Source of the DNA: Acidobacteriota bacterium
GTDB taxonomy: Bacteria > Acidobacteriota > Terriglobia > Bryobacterales > UBA6623
Reading direction: 5' to 3'
Length of the DNA: 64,000 nt
NCBI GenBank assembly: GCA_016125275.1
Contig: WGMB01000008.1
Coordinates: 124,001-188,000 of the forward strand
Shown here: positions 49,835 to 57,539 of the stretch, in pieces
Layout of the letters: every line of letters starts with the position of its first letter
Position numbering within the stretch: position 1 is the stretch's first letter
Notes under the pieces: model-generated
Databases searched by the model: none
What the model saw: the letters and a program-made list of their open reading frames with translations, nothing else
Told to the model about the DNA's origin: nothing
Made by a program: the position numbers and the translations under genes

Positions 49835-50384
49835 GACCGTCTCGGTCTCGCGCACGCGCATCCTGCGGGAGCCCTGCGGCTGCGCCAAGGCCCGGCCGCG
49901 TCCGGCGGCGCCGCCTCCCCCGCGCGCCGTCCCCACGGCGGCGGCGCCGGTACTGGCCGTTCGGCCCGTCGCCGCGGCCGACCTGCCCTGGGTGCAGGCC
50001 TGGACGACGCAGTTGGCTCTGCCGGCGCCCAAGTCCCGCCGGGTCCGCTCGTTCATCCTGCTCAAGGACCAGGAGCGAATCGGCTACCTTTCGGCGCGCG
50101 ACAGCATGCTCGACGCCGGCAACGGCCGCGAGCCCGTGCTCTGGATCGTGGCGGCCTTCTTGACGCCCGCGAACCGCGGCCAGGGTCTGATCCTCAAGTA
50201 CGGCGAGATCCTCTCGCGCGACTACCACCGCTCCGGCGCGGTGGGCGCCCGCATCGCCGCCAACAACGCCCGCATGCACAAGATCATGGAAGCCGGCCGT
50301 TGGAAGAAGCTGCGCACCACCCGCCGCTTCACCGACTACATCTTGGAGCTCGAGGCGCCCTACCAAGCCGTCCGCAGGAGGTAG
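49827..50384 (+). CDS. GNAT-family N-acetyltransferase-like protein in the eCIS operon
   Basis: 185 residues from ATG 49827, starting eight bases inside the upstream gene. Residues 1-45 are a basic, Pro/Ala-rich, probably unfolded tail with a CGC at 17-19. Residues about 46-185 look like a GNAT fold: VRPVAAADLPWVQAW, ERIGYLSARDS, LWIVAAFLTPANRGQGL with the acetyl-CoA-binding RGQG at 117-120, then NNARMHKIMEAGRWKKL. Substrate unknown. Since it lies between fibre genes and the large DUF4157 protein, it could modify particle components, be cargo, or act on the effector. GNAT assignment is by motif. Confidence 0.7.
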   Translation: MVKTVSVSRTRILREPCGCAKARPRPAAPPPPRAVPTAAAPVLAVRPVAAADLPWVQAWTTQLALPAPKSRRVRSFILLKDQERIGYLSARDSMLDAGNGREPVLWIVAAFLTPANRGQGLILKYGEILSRDYHRSGAVGARIAANNARMHKIMEAGRWKKLRTTRRFTDYILELEAPYQAVRRR

Positions 50385-50393
50385 CGACAAACC

Positions 50394-53300
50394 GTGGCCG
50401 TTCTGGCAGGAAGGAAGCCGGCGAACAAGCCCGCCGCCCAGCGGGCCGGATCGGCCGCGCCCCAGCGGCGGCCCGCCAAGCCCTCGCCCAAGCCCCTGCT
50501 GCAAGCCAAGCTCACCATCAACAACCCGAACGACCGCTTCGAGCAGGAAGCCGACAGCATCGCCGACCGCGTGATGAGCATGCCCGAGAAGCCCTCGCGC
50601 TTCACCGGCGCGGGCCCCGGCGAAGAAGAGGCCGGGCGACCGCGGATGCAACGCCAACCGGAGGAGGAAGAGCAGGCCCAGACGAAGGCTCTCCAGCGGG
50701 AGGAAGAGCCGGACGAGGAGACCGCCCAAACCTCCTCCCTGCAACGCCGGGAAGAGGAAGAGAAGGCGCAGACGTCCTCGCTCCAGCGCCAGGAAGACGG
50801 CGAAGAGGAGGCCCAAACCTCATCTCTCCAACGCGAGGAGGAAGAAGAAGCTCAGACATCCTCCCTGCAACGGCAGATGGAACAGGCCGAGGAGGAAGAG
50901 CCGGCCGTCGCCCAGCGGGAGGAAGACGAAGCGCAGCGTCAGGAAGAAGGGGAGGAAGTCCAGGCCAAGGGCCGTCCGCGCGGTGCGCCTCGCGTGACGC
51001 GCTCCTTCGAAACCCGCCTCAACGCCCTGCGCGCCGGCGGCGGCCGACCGCTCGACGCCCCCCTGCGGCGCTTCATGGAGAGCCGTTTCGGCCTCGACCT
51101 CGGCCACGTACGCGTGCACAGCGGTCCCGGTCCGGCAGCTCTGGCCCAGCAGGCCCACGCCCGCGCCTTCACCGTCGGCCGCCACCTGGTCTTCAACAGC
51201 GGCGAGTACCGCCCCAACGCCGACCAGGGGCGCCGCCTCATCGCGCACGAGCTGACCCACGTGCTGCAGCAGCGCGGCGGGCTGCACAGCGTCCAGCGCG
51301 AGGTCTTTCCCCCTGAAACGGCCGAGGCGCGGCGCAGCGAGGACCGCCTGCTCGAAGAGATCGTCCACGTGCTGGGGCTCGACGACGCGACGCTGCCCCG
51401 CGCCATCCACAGCATCACCACCGAGCTGCTGCGCCACGCCCTGCACGGCCCCGAGGCCGCTCTGCTCGAAGCCCTGACCGCCCAAGGCGCCACCGGGGCG
51501 GCGGTCTCGCGGGTTCTCGAAGCGAGCGACTATACGCTGTCCATCCAGGTGGGACGCACCGCCCGCAATGCCCAGGCGACCTGGACGCTCGCCCGCGCCG
51601 GCGAGAAACGGCCGATCTTCGGCCACACCGCCACCACGGCGGCCGACGCGGCGCCGCCCGAGGCCGGCGAGGATCAGGCCCGGCTGCGGGTCGCCGAGCC
51701 CAGCCCTCCGCGGTACGCCGCCGACCCGCTCATCAGCGGGCCGGCGCCCGGACCAGCCCCGGCGCCCGCCAACGACCGCATCCCCAGCTCGCCGCCGCTG
51801 CCGCAGACCGTCGAGCCCTCGCCGCCCCAGAGCGAGAAGCTGGCCGAAGCAAACGCCGTCGCCCCCGTCGAGCCCTCCGGCCCGACGCCCGAAGGCCGCG
51901 GCGATCAGGCCGGCGCGGACGCCCCGCAGCAGGCCCGTCCGCCGATCGACGTTCAGGCCGAGGACGACGTTCCGGAAGAGAAGGAGCCCGAAAAGGACCT
52001 GGAAGCTCAGCGCAAAGCCGCGCCGGGCGCCCCGGCCCAGGCCCGCCCAAGCGCCCAGCGGCTGGTCAGCGCGGCCTCCTCCGCTCCGGGCGCGCCCCTG
52101 CCCGCGGCTGTTCGCGGCTCCATGGAGTCCCGTTTCGGAGCCGACTTCTCCGCCGTCCGCGTCCACCATGACCGCAACGCCGCCCAGGCCGCCCAAGCCA
52201 TCGGGGCCGAAGCTTTCACGGTCGGCCCGCACGTCGTCTTCGGAGAGGGCCGCTACCAGCCGGAGCAACCCAATGGCCAGACCCTGCTGGCCCACGAGCT
52301 GACGCACGTCCTGCAGCAGCGCGAAGGGCGCAGCCCCAGCGGCCTGCTGCAACGCCACGGCGGAGAGGACTGTCCGCCGCCCGACCCCGTCCCGGAAGTC
52401 GAAGTCGTTTCGTCGCCCGCAGGCCCCGGCGAAGATCCGGCGTTTTCGGCGATGGAAAACCGCACCGAGAATCGCGCCGAGAACCAAGCCACGCACGGCA
52501 CCGGCGACGACAAGTCGGCCTCAGCGAACGCCGCCGCCGAGGTCAAGGAGGGCGAGAAGAAGGGCCACGCCCAGCAAGACCAGGTGGGCGACATGGCCGC
52601 CAAGGCAGACAGCCCGCCGGCCTTCGACAAGCAGGGTTTCATTGACAGCGTTCTGCAAGAGGTCGAGAAGATCGCCCCCGAGACGCTCGACGACGTGATG
52701 AAGTTCTCCGACCGCGGCAAGGCCGGAGCCGTCAAGAGCGCCGTGCAGGGCGAGGTGGCGTCTTCATCGGAAACCACGACCGGCCCGCTCGAGGAATCCG
52801 CCACGGCCGACCCCGGCGCCGGCGAATCGCCCCGCACCGCCGCCGCCCTCGACGTGGAGCCCCCCGGCCCGCAGCCCGGCAGCATCCGCGCCGACCGCGC
52901 CATGCCGCCGCCCAAAACGGCCTCGGAGATGGACCTGCGCGCCGACACCGTCCGCGCCGACAACATCCTCAAGGAAGCCTGCGTCACGCGGGACTTCATG
53001 GAGAAGCACAACGACCCGGAGCTCAAGGAGGGACTCTCCGCCCAGGACGATCTGCACGCCACCACCGAACAAGCGCCGGCGACCTTCCGCGAAGGCGAGG
53101 CCGCCGAGCTCCAAAACGCTCGCGCCGGCGCCTCGTCGGAAGGAGCCAAGGGCGTGGCGGACATGTTCGGCACGCGCTCGGGCCAGTTCGGCGCCGTCGG
53201 CTCCTCGCAAACCCAGACCAAGACCGACAACGAGGTCAAACGCGAAGCAGCCGCCGCCGAGATCAACACGATCTTCACCGACACCCAGACCAAGGTCCAG

Positions 53301-56042
53301 GACCGGCTCAAGAAGCTCGACGCCGACGTCAGCGAGACCTTCGATCGCGAGACCCAAGCGGCCATCGACAAGTTCGAGAGCTTCGTGCGCGCCAACGCCG
53401 AGAAGTACCAGAAGAGCTGGTTCGATTCCGCCGTCGACTTCTTCGCCGACATCCTCTTTGACGTACCGCCGCCCGAGGTGCGCGACTTCTACCGCGAAGG
53501 CCGCGTGACCTTCCTCAACGACATGGAAGGCGTCATCGGCAACGTCGCCGACCTGGTCGAGACCGGCCTACAGGACGCCCGCGACCTGGTGACCGAGGGC
53601 AAGACCAAGGTCCAGGAGAAGCTCGACACGCTCGGCGGCGACCTCGAAGACTTCAAGCAGCAGATGGCCGAGCAGATGAGCGACAAGTTCCGTCAGCTCG
53701 AGGGGGACATCAACGCCAAGCAGGGCGAAATCGTCAAGAATCTGGCCCAGCGCTACGTCAAGGCCTTCGAGAAGGTCAAGGCGATCGAGAATCAGGTCCG
53801 CGACGAGTACAAGAACGCCTTCGAGCGCGCCCAGGACGCCCTCAACGCCGTGGTCGACGCCGTCGCCGGCTGGATCGCCAAGCTGGCCGCCATGGTCGGC
53901 GACACGGCCAACAAGATCATCAAGGACCCCGGAGCGTTCCTGAGCAACCTGGCCGCCGGCATCATCCAGGGCCTGGAGATGTTCATCGGCGACATCGCCA
54001 ACAACATCAAGGCCGCCGTGGTGGAGTGGATTACCGGCAACCTGGGCGGCGCCGGCATCCAACTGCCCGCCACCTTCGACCTGAAAGGAATCGTCGGCTT
54101 CCTGCTCGACTTGGTGGGCCTCGGCATTTCCGGCATCAAGGAGATCGCCCGCCAGGTCTTCGGCAACACCGTCGTCTCCCTCATCGAGAAGGGCGTCGAA
54201 GGTTTCGAGAAGATCAAGGAGATCTTCGACATCCTGGTCAACGAAGGCCCCGCCGGCCTGTTCCGGTACCTGCAAGCCGAGTTCGCCAAGATGAAAGAGC
54301 AGGTGATGGGCGAGGCCGGCAAGGCCCTCGCCGAAGGCTTGGTCGTCGCCGGCATCAAGAAGGTTCTGGGCATCATCTCGGGCCTGGCGACCGGCGGCGC
54401 GGGCACCGTCGTCACCATCGTGGTGACGATCATCGACCTCATCCTTTGGTTCGTCACCAATGCTTCGCAGATCGCCGAGCTGGTGGGCACCATCACCTCC
54501 ATGGCCAACGCCGTCGTCATGGGCCAAGTCGGCGTGCTGGCGAACGCGGTCAACGGGGTTCTCAAGAGGATTCTGCCGCTCGTGCTGAGCTTCGTCGGCG
54601 CGCTGGTGGGAATCGGCGGCGTGGTCAAGAAGATTCAGAAGATCTTCAAAGCCATCGGCAAGCCGGCCCGCGACGCCATCCGCAAGCTGTTCCTCAAGTT
54701 CAAGGGCTTGGTCAAGAAGCTGCTCGGCAAGCTCGGCCTCGGCAAAGGCAAGAAGAAAAAGAAGAAGGGCAAGCAGCTACTCACCAGCAAGGAAGTCGTC
54801 GCCAAGGTCCTGGCGAAGATGAAGAAGCCGACGAAAGCCAAGACGCCAGCCGCGGCGATCGCCGAGAAGAAGGCTCAGGCGCAGAGCCTGCTGTCGGAGT
54901 TCCAACCCAAGCTCGAGAAGGGCAAGCTCAAGATCGTGATTCTCGACAAGGGCGCCGGCGATGTCGAGAAGGATTCCGACGTCGACTTCACCGTCTCCGC
55001 CAGCCCCGCCACGCCGGGCTCAGCGCCGGTGCCGCTGGTCCCCGACGACGAGAACGCCGTCCAGCAGCGCTTCGCCAAAGCCCGCACGCTCAAGAAGTTC
55101 ACCGGCGACAGCGGCTTCACTGTCGCGGACTGGGGCCAGACCTTCAACAAGCTCAGCGCCAGCACGCACTCCAAGGACCTGAGCTTCGGCGTCAGCTCCG
55201 GGCTGGTGGAGAAGAAGGGCGGCAAGTACCACTTCAAGAGTGACGTGCCGCGCGCCGAGATCGTCGAGAAGGGCGCCTTGGAGGTGCAGAACTCCGGCCG
55301 CAGCCACCCCGCGTTCGAGAAGGGCCGCTTCGGCATCCCGCTGATCCAATCCTTCCTCTCGGGCCGCAAAGTCGCCGGCGTACCGCCGGACAGCTTTGGC
55401 GACCGCGCCATCATCGCCGACGTGGCGGCCCGGGCCCAAGGAGCCGGCGCCATCGAAAAGGTCGGCGCGACCAATACCTGGGCGCTGCCCAAGATCCCCG
55501 CCAAGCGAACGCTTCCCAGCGGCTGGGGAGGAACCTCCGACATCCGGCCCAAGCTTTACGAGCGCGGTGCAGGCTTCCCCACCCTGGCCGACACGCTTGC
55601 CGACACCGTGATCACCGGCCAGATCAAGCCCTTGATCTCAACCCAGATCCAGAACTACGACGACGCCAAGAAGGCCGGAACCGCCACGGATCTATCGCCC
55701 TGGCAAACGATGATCAGCAAGCAGTTCGCCAAATCCTCTGAAAAGTTCAGCATCAAGACCGCCCGCAACAACGGCTACTACGAGCGCGGTCGCTACGACG
55801 TCGACCACGTCACGCCGCTGGCCCAACACTGGAACAACGCGGGCCACAACGACGGCCCCTCCGAGCGCATCGCGGCCACACAAGGCAAACGCGGCGGGCT
55901 GGAGCTGCTGGAGCGCGGCCTCAACCGCAGCAAGGGCTCCGAAGGCGTGCGCTACCAGCTCTGGGTCGGCTCCGGGTTCACCAACACGTCAGGCGACAAG
56001 TTCCACATCGAGTCCGGCGTACCGTTCAAGGAGTGGGAGTAG
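50394..56042 (+). CDS. Giant eCIS-core (double DUF4157) protein with C-terminal HNH-like nuclease, candidate effector
   Basis: 1882 residues from GTG 50394 (AGGAGG at 50376-50381). Layout: N-terminal LQAKLTINNPNDRFEQEADSIADRVMSM leader typical of DUF4157 proteins; a Glu-rich tract with AQTSSLQR repeats (95-160); DUF4157 domain 1 with HELTH at 285-289; a Pro/Ala/Glu linker; DUF4157 domain 2 with HELTH at 634-638; coiled coils (about 900-1150); a long hydrophobic/amphipathic stretch (about 1150-1430) and a Lys-rich run (GKGKKKKKKGKQLL). The last 90 residues carry DVDHVTPLAQHW (D1804, H1805) and ERGLNRSKG (N1844, K1847), an HNH/DNase-like signature. DUF4157 marks eCIS cargo or associated proteins. 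I infer a toxin delivered by the particle. HELTH retains the metallopeptidase HExxH, so proteolysis (self-processing) is possible. Confidence 0.8.
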   Translation: MAVLAGRKPANKPAAQRAGSAAPQRRPAKPSPKPLLQAKLTINNPNDRFEQEADSIADRVMSMPEKPSRFTGAGPGEEEAGRPRMQRQPEEEEQAQTKALQREEEPDEETAQTSSLQRREEEEKAQTSSLQRQEDGEEEAQTSSLQREEEEEAQTSSLQRQMEQAEEEEPAVAQREEDEAQRQEEGEEVQAKGRPRGAPRVTRSFETRLNALRAGGGRPLDAPLRRFMESRFGLDLGHVRVHSGPGPAALAQQAHARAFTVGRHLVFNSGEYRPNADQGRRLIAHELTHVLQQRGGLHSVQREVFPPETAEARRSEDRLLEEIVHVLGLDDATLPRAIHSITTELLRHALHGPEAALLEALTAQGATGAAVSRVLEASDYTLSIQVGRTARNAQATWTLARAGEKRPIFGHTATTAADAAPPEAGEDQARLRVAEPSPPRYAADPLISGPAPGPAPAPANDRIPSSPPLPQTVEPSPPQSEKLAEANAVAPVEPSGPTPEGRGDQAGADAPQQARPPIDVQAEDDVPEEKEPEKDLEAQRKAAPGAPAQARPSAQRLVSAASSAPGAPLPAAVRGSMESRFGADFSAVRVHHDRNAAQAAQAIGAEAFTVGPHVVFGEGRYQPEQPNGQTLLAHELTHVLQQREGRSPSGLLQRHGGEDCPPPDPVPEVEVVSSPAGPGEDPAFSAMENRTENRAENQATHGTGDDKSASANAAAEVKEGEKKGHAQQDQVGDMAAKADSPPAFDKQGFIDSVLQEVEKIAPETLDDVMKFSDRGKAGAVKSAVQGEVASSSETTTGPLEESATADPGAGESPRTAAALDVEPPGPQPGSIRADRAMPPPKTASEMDLRADTVRADNILKEACVTRDFMEKHNDPELKEGLSAQDDLHATTEQAPATFREGEAAELQNARAGASSEGAKGVADMFGTRSGQFGAVGSSQTQTKTDNEVKREAAAAEINTIFTDTQTKVQDRLKKLDADVSETFDRETQAAIDKFESFVRANAEKYQKSWFDSAVDFFADILFDVPPPEVRDFYREGRVTFLNDMEGVIGNVADLVETGLQDARDLVTEGKTKVQEKLDTLGGDLEDFKQQMAEQMSDKFRQLEGDINAKQGEIVKNLAQRYVKAFEKVKAIENQVRDEYKNAFERAQDALNAVVDAVAGWIAKLAAMVGDTANKIIKDPGAFLSNLAAGIIQGLEMFIGDIANNIKAAVVEWITGNLGGAGIQLPATFDLKGIVGFLLDLVGLGISGIKEIARQVFGNTVVSLIEKGVEGFEKIKEIFDILVNEGPAGLFRYLQAEFAKMKEQVMGEAGKALAEGLVVAGIKKVLGIISGLATGGAGTVVTIVVTIIDLILWFVTNASQIAELVGTITSMANAVVMGQVGVLANAVNGVLKRILPLVLSFVGALVGIGGVVKKIQKIFKAIGKPARDAIRKLFLKFKGLVKKLLGKLGLGKGKKKKKKGKQLLTSKEVVAKVLAKMKKPTKAKTPAAAIAEKKAQAQSLLSEFQPKLEKGKLKIVILDKGAGDVEKDSDVDFTVSASPATPGSAPVPLVPDDENAVQQRFAKARTLKKFTGDSGFTVADWGQTFNKLSASTHSKDLSFGVSSGLVEKKGGKYHFKSDVPRAEIVEKGALEVQNSGRSHPAFEKGRFGIPLIQSFLSGRKVAGVPPDSFGDRAIIADVAARAQGAGAIEKVGATNTWALPKIPAKRTLPSGWGGTSDIRPKLYERGAGFPTLADTLADTVITGQIKPLISTQIQNYDDAKKAGTATDLSPWQTMISKQFAKSSEKFSIKTARNNGYYERGRYDVDHVTPLAQHWNNAGHNDGPSERIAATQGKRGGLELLERGLNRSKGSEGVRYQLWVGSGFTNTSGDKFHIESGVPFKEWE
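50676..50873 (+). repeat. Five AQTSSLQR-type repeats in an acidic tract
   Basis: Five 24-base units coding AQT(S/K)(S/A)LQR start at 50676, 50724, 50766, 50811 and 50850. Each is separated by five to eight Glu/Arg/Gln codons. The DNA copies are similar but use different synonymous codons, so the repeat is kept at the protein level. Confidence 0.85.
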
Positions 56043-56048
56043 GCTCTC

Positions 56049-56468
56049 TCAGGTCGCTTGCGAAACGGTATTGGTGGTGATGAAGCTGCCGGTGCCGGAG
56101 TAAGTGGGAGTGGGATCGGGAACGCCGGAATTGGGATTGGTCGCCGGCGCGGAAACCTCAAACTTGGCCTGAAACTTGGCCCCCTTGAGGATGAACGCCT
56201 TGTCGCCGGACTTGGCCTGCGTCGCAACCTGATCGCCGCCCAGCGAAGAGATCGACAGCGTGCCGACCCCGGGAATCGTGAAAGCCCCGCTGGTATACGC
56301 CGCCCCCGGAACGACCACGCTGCCCTCATCGCCCTCCACACAGGCGGCAACGTGGTTGACCTGCGCCTGCGCCGTCCCCGAAATCGTCCCGGGCATGGGC
56401 ACGACCACCGCGGGCGGAAACGACGGATCGAACATCGCCTGATCGCCGGTGACGATGATGAAGTCCAT
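56049..56468 (-). CDS. Putative PAAR-like spike-tip protein of the eCIS
   Basis: 139 residues from ATG 56468. Earlier in-frame starts overlap the cation-transporter gene and are rejected. The sequence is all-beta with regularly placed Gly: VVPMPGTISGTAQAQVNHVAACVEGDEGSVVVPG, YTSGAFTIPGVGTLSISSLGGDQVATQAKSGDKAFILKGAKF, ending in YSGTGSFITTN. It resembles a family of small proteins found with cyanobacterial and acidobacterial contractile systems and proposed to cap the spike, in the place of Afp10/PAAR. No other PAAR-like gene is in the cluster, which supports this. It lies on the opposite strand, converging on the effector gene with six bases between stops, and must have its own promoter or share that of the transporter gene upstream. 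Confidence 0.6.
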   Translation of the reverse strand: MDFIIVTGDQAMFDPSFPPAVVVPMPGTISGTAQAQVNHVAACVEGDEGSVVVPGAAYTSGAFTIPGVGTLSISSLGGDQVATQAKSGDKAFILKGAKFQAKFEVSAPATNPNSGVPDPTPTYSGTGSFITTNTVSQAT

Positions 56469-56482
56469 CCGCCCCGAGTCTA

Positions 56483-57205
56483 CTACGGCTGCGACTTTCC
56501 CGCTCGCTGATTCGGTCCCCGGGGAGATCCAGCCGATGCAGAATCGCAGGGCTCGGAGCCACAGCACGAGCCCGCCGCCGGACCGCAGCAAGTCTTGCCG
56601 CGCCATGCGCTATGACCTTCCCGCACGACGATCGGCAGCATGGCGAGCCCCGCCGCCGGATCGGCCCACCACCACCCCCAGGCCGCGTTCAAGCCCAGAC
56701 CCGCCAAGAGGATGGCGGACAGATAGAAGCAGAGGTCTGTCTGCCGAGCATCGGCTTCGAGAGCCCCGGAGCCGATCCCGACTGCGACGCGCCGCTTGGC
56801 GCGCGCCAGCAGGGGCATCACGATCAACGACGCTCCGGCCAGGATGATTCCCGGCACACTGTGTTCTGGGGCCGACCCGTTCGCCAAAGAGCCAATGGCA
56901 TCATAGGCGATCCACCCGGCCAAGGCGAAGAAGCATCCACCCACGATCTTGAGGGCCTGCTTCTCATGGCGCTCTCGTTCTTCCGCATGGCGATCCCGCC
57001 TCAATCGCCACAAGAGGGTCCCGGCCGAGGTGACCTCGATCAGACTGTCGAACCCAAACCCAACCAGCGCAATGCTCCCGGCGGCAAAACCGCTCGCAAG
57101 GGAGACGATCGCCTCGAGCAAGTTGTAGCCAATCGTGACGTACTCCAAAGCGACGCCCCGACGCACCATCCGGGAGCGATCCGAAATCACGGCAAGGTCA
57201 GCCAC
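56483..57205 (-). CDS. Cation-diffusion-facilitator-like transporter with Cys-rich tail
   Basis: 240 residues from GTG 57205 (ATG 57169 is an alternative). About five to six membrane segments: TIGYNLLEAIVSLASGFAAGSIALVGFGFDSLIEVTSAGTLLWR covers TM1-2 with the D53/E57 metal pair; IVGGCFFALAGWIAYDAIGSL; VPGIILAGASLIVMPLLARA; then ADARQTDLCFYLSAILLAGLGLNAAWGWWWADPAAGLAMLP. This is the CDF/cation-transporter branch without the C-terminal cytoplasmic domain. The tail carries CCGPAAGSCCGSEPC (Cys 206, 207, 214, 215, 220), a likely metal-binding motif. The gene ends 14 bases before the start of the spike-tip gene on the same strand. Metal specificity unknown. Confidence 0.78.
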   Translation of the reverse strand: MADLAVISDRSRMVRRGVALEYVTIGYNLLEAIVSLASGFAAGSIALVGFGFDSLIEVTSAGTLLWRLRRDRHAEERERHEKQALKIVGGCFFALAGWIAYDAIGSLANGSAPEHSVPGIILAGASLIVMPLLARAKRRVAVGIGSGALEADARQTDLCFYLSAILLAGLGLNAAWGWWWADPAAGLAMLPIVVREGHSAWRGKTCCGPAAGSCCGSEPCDSASAGSPRGPNQRAGKSQP

Positions 57206-57539
57206 CCCTGGATTGTTGCAGACCTCGGGGAGATCTACGGCAAGGAAGCAGTCAGAAGGACCGAACCAAGCCTGAGAGATAGCCTATTAGGGAGCCGCCG
57301 CCAACTCGGAGGGTTTAACCCCTGGACCTTGAAATGACTGGTGCTGGAGGTGGGGGTCGAACAATAACACCGCCCTGATTCTACACAAGTTACTGAATCT
57401 GCGAAAGGACAGAGCGGGCGAAAGGGGTCGAAAGGAGTCGCGCGCGTACAATCCGCGTACAATTCTGGCGGGCAGCGGGCACTCCGGTTCGAGGAAAGCG
57501 CTCGGAACTGCACCCTCGGGCCCCGAACTTGGGAGGCTC
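57206..57539. other. Intergenic region holding the left end of an integrative element
   Basis: 334 bases with no convincing gene. It holds the tRNA/tmRNA 3' remnant at 57339-57362. The base composition drops to the right of that remnant. A run of near-repeats with cgcgcgtacaatccgcgtacaat lies at 57440-57462 (two copies of CGCGTACAAT), possibly an arm-type integrase site. Confidence 0.5.
57339..57362 (-). other. attachment-site remnant: 3' end of a tRNA/tmRNA gene
   Basis: Read on the minus strand the 24 bases give GTTCGACC (T-loop), CCCAC, CTCCAGC, ACCA: a T-loop, the 3' half of the T-stem, the 3' acceptor strand, a discriminator A and an encoded CCA. The 5' partner of the T-stem (GTGGG) is missing directly upstream (TTATT is there), so the rest of the gene is absent here. 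This is the pattern left when an element integrates in the 3' end of a tRNA or tmRNA gene. The intact gene should be at the other end of the element, to the right of the window. Confidence 0.6.

Noticed and set aside
50676-50873. CRISPR-like or DNA-level tandem repeat
   Set aside because: The units are spaced irregularly, differ in codons and are in frame inside a coding gene. They are a peptide repeat.
20946-56042. Prophage or R-type tailocin
   Set aside because: There are no capsid, portal, terminase, holin or lysin genes. The Pvc15-type ATPase, DUF4255 cap and DUF4157 protein are eCIS markers.
20946-56042. Type VI secretion system (T6SS-iv)
   Set aside because: No TssJLM membrane complex, TssA/K or ClpV is present. 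The ATPase is of the AAA+ Afp15 type and a LysM/CIS-tube pair is present.
57339-57420. Complete tRNA gene on the minus strand
   Set aside because: Only the 3' end is present. The T-stem 5' strand does not pair and no anticodon arm can be folded upstream.
57235-57513. Small minus-strand gene of 92 codons in the att region
   Set aside because: Composition is not protein-like, no ribosome binding site is seen, and it runs through the tRNA-type remnant.
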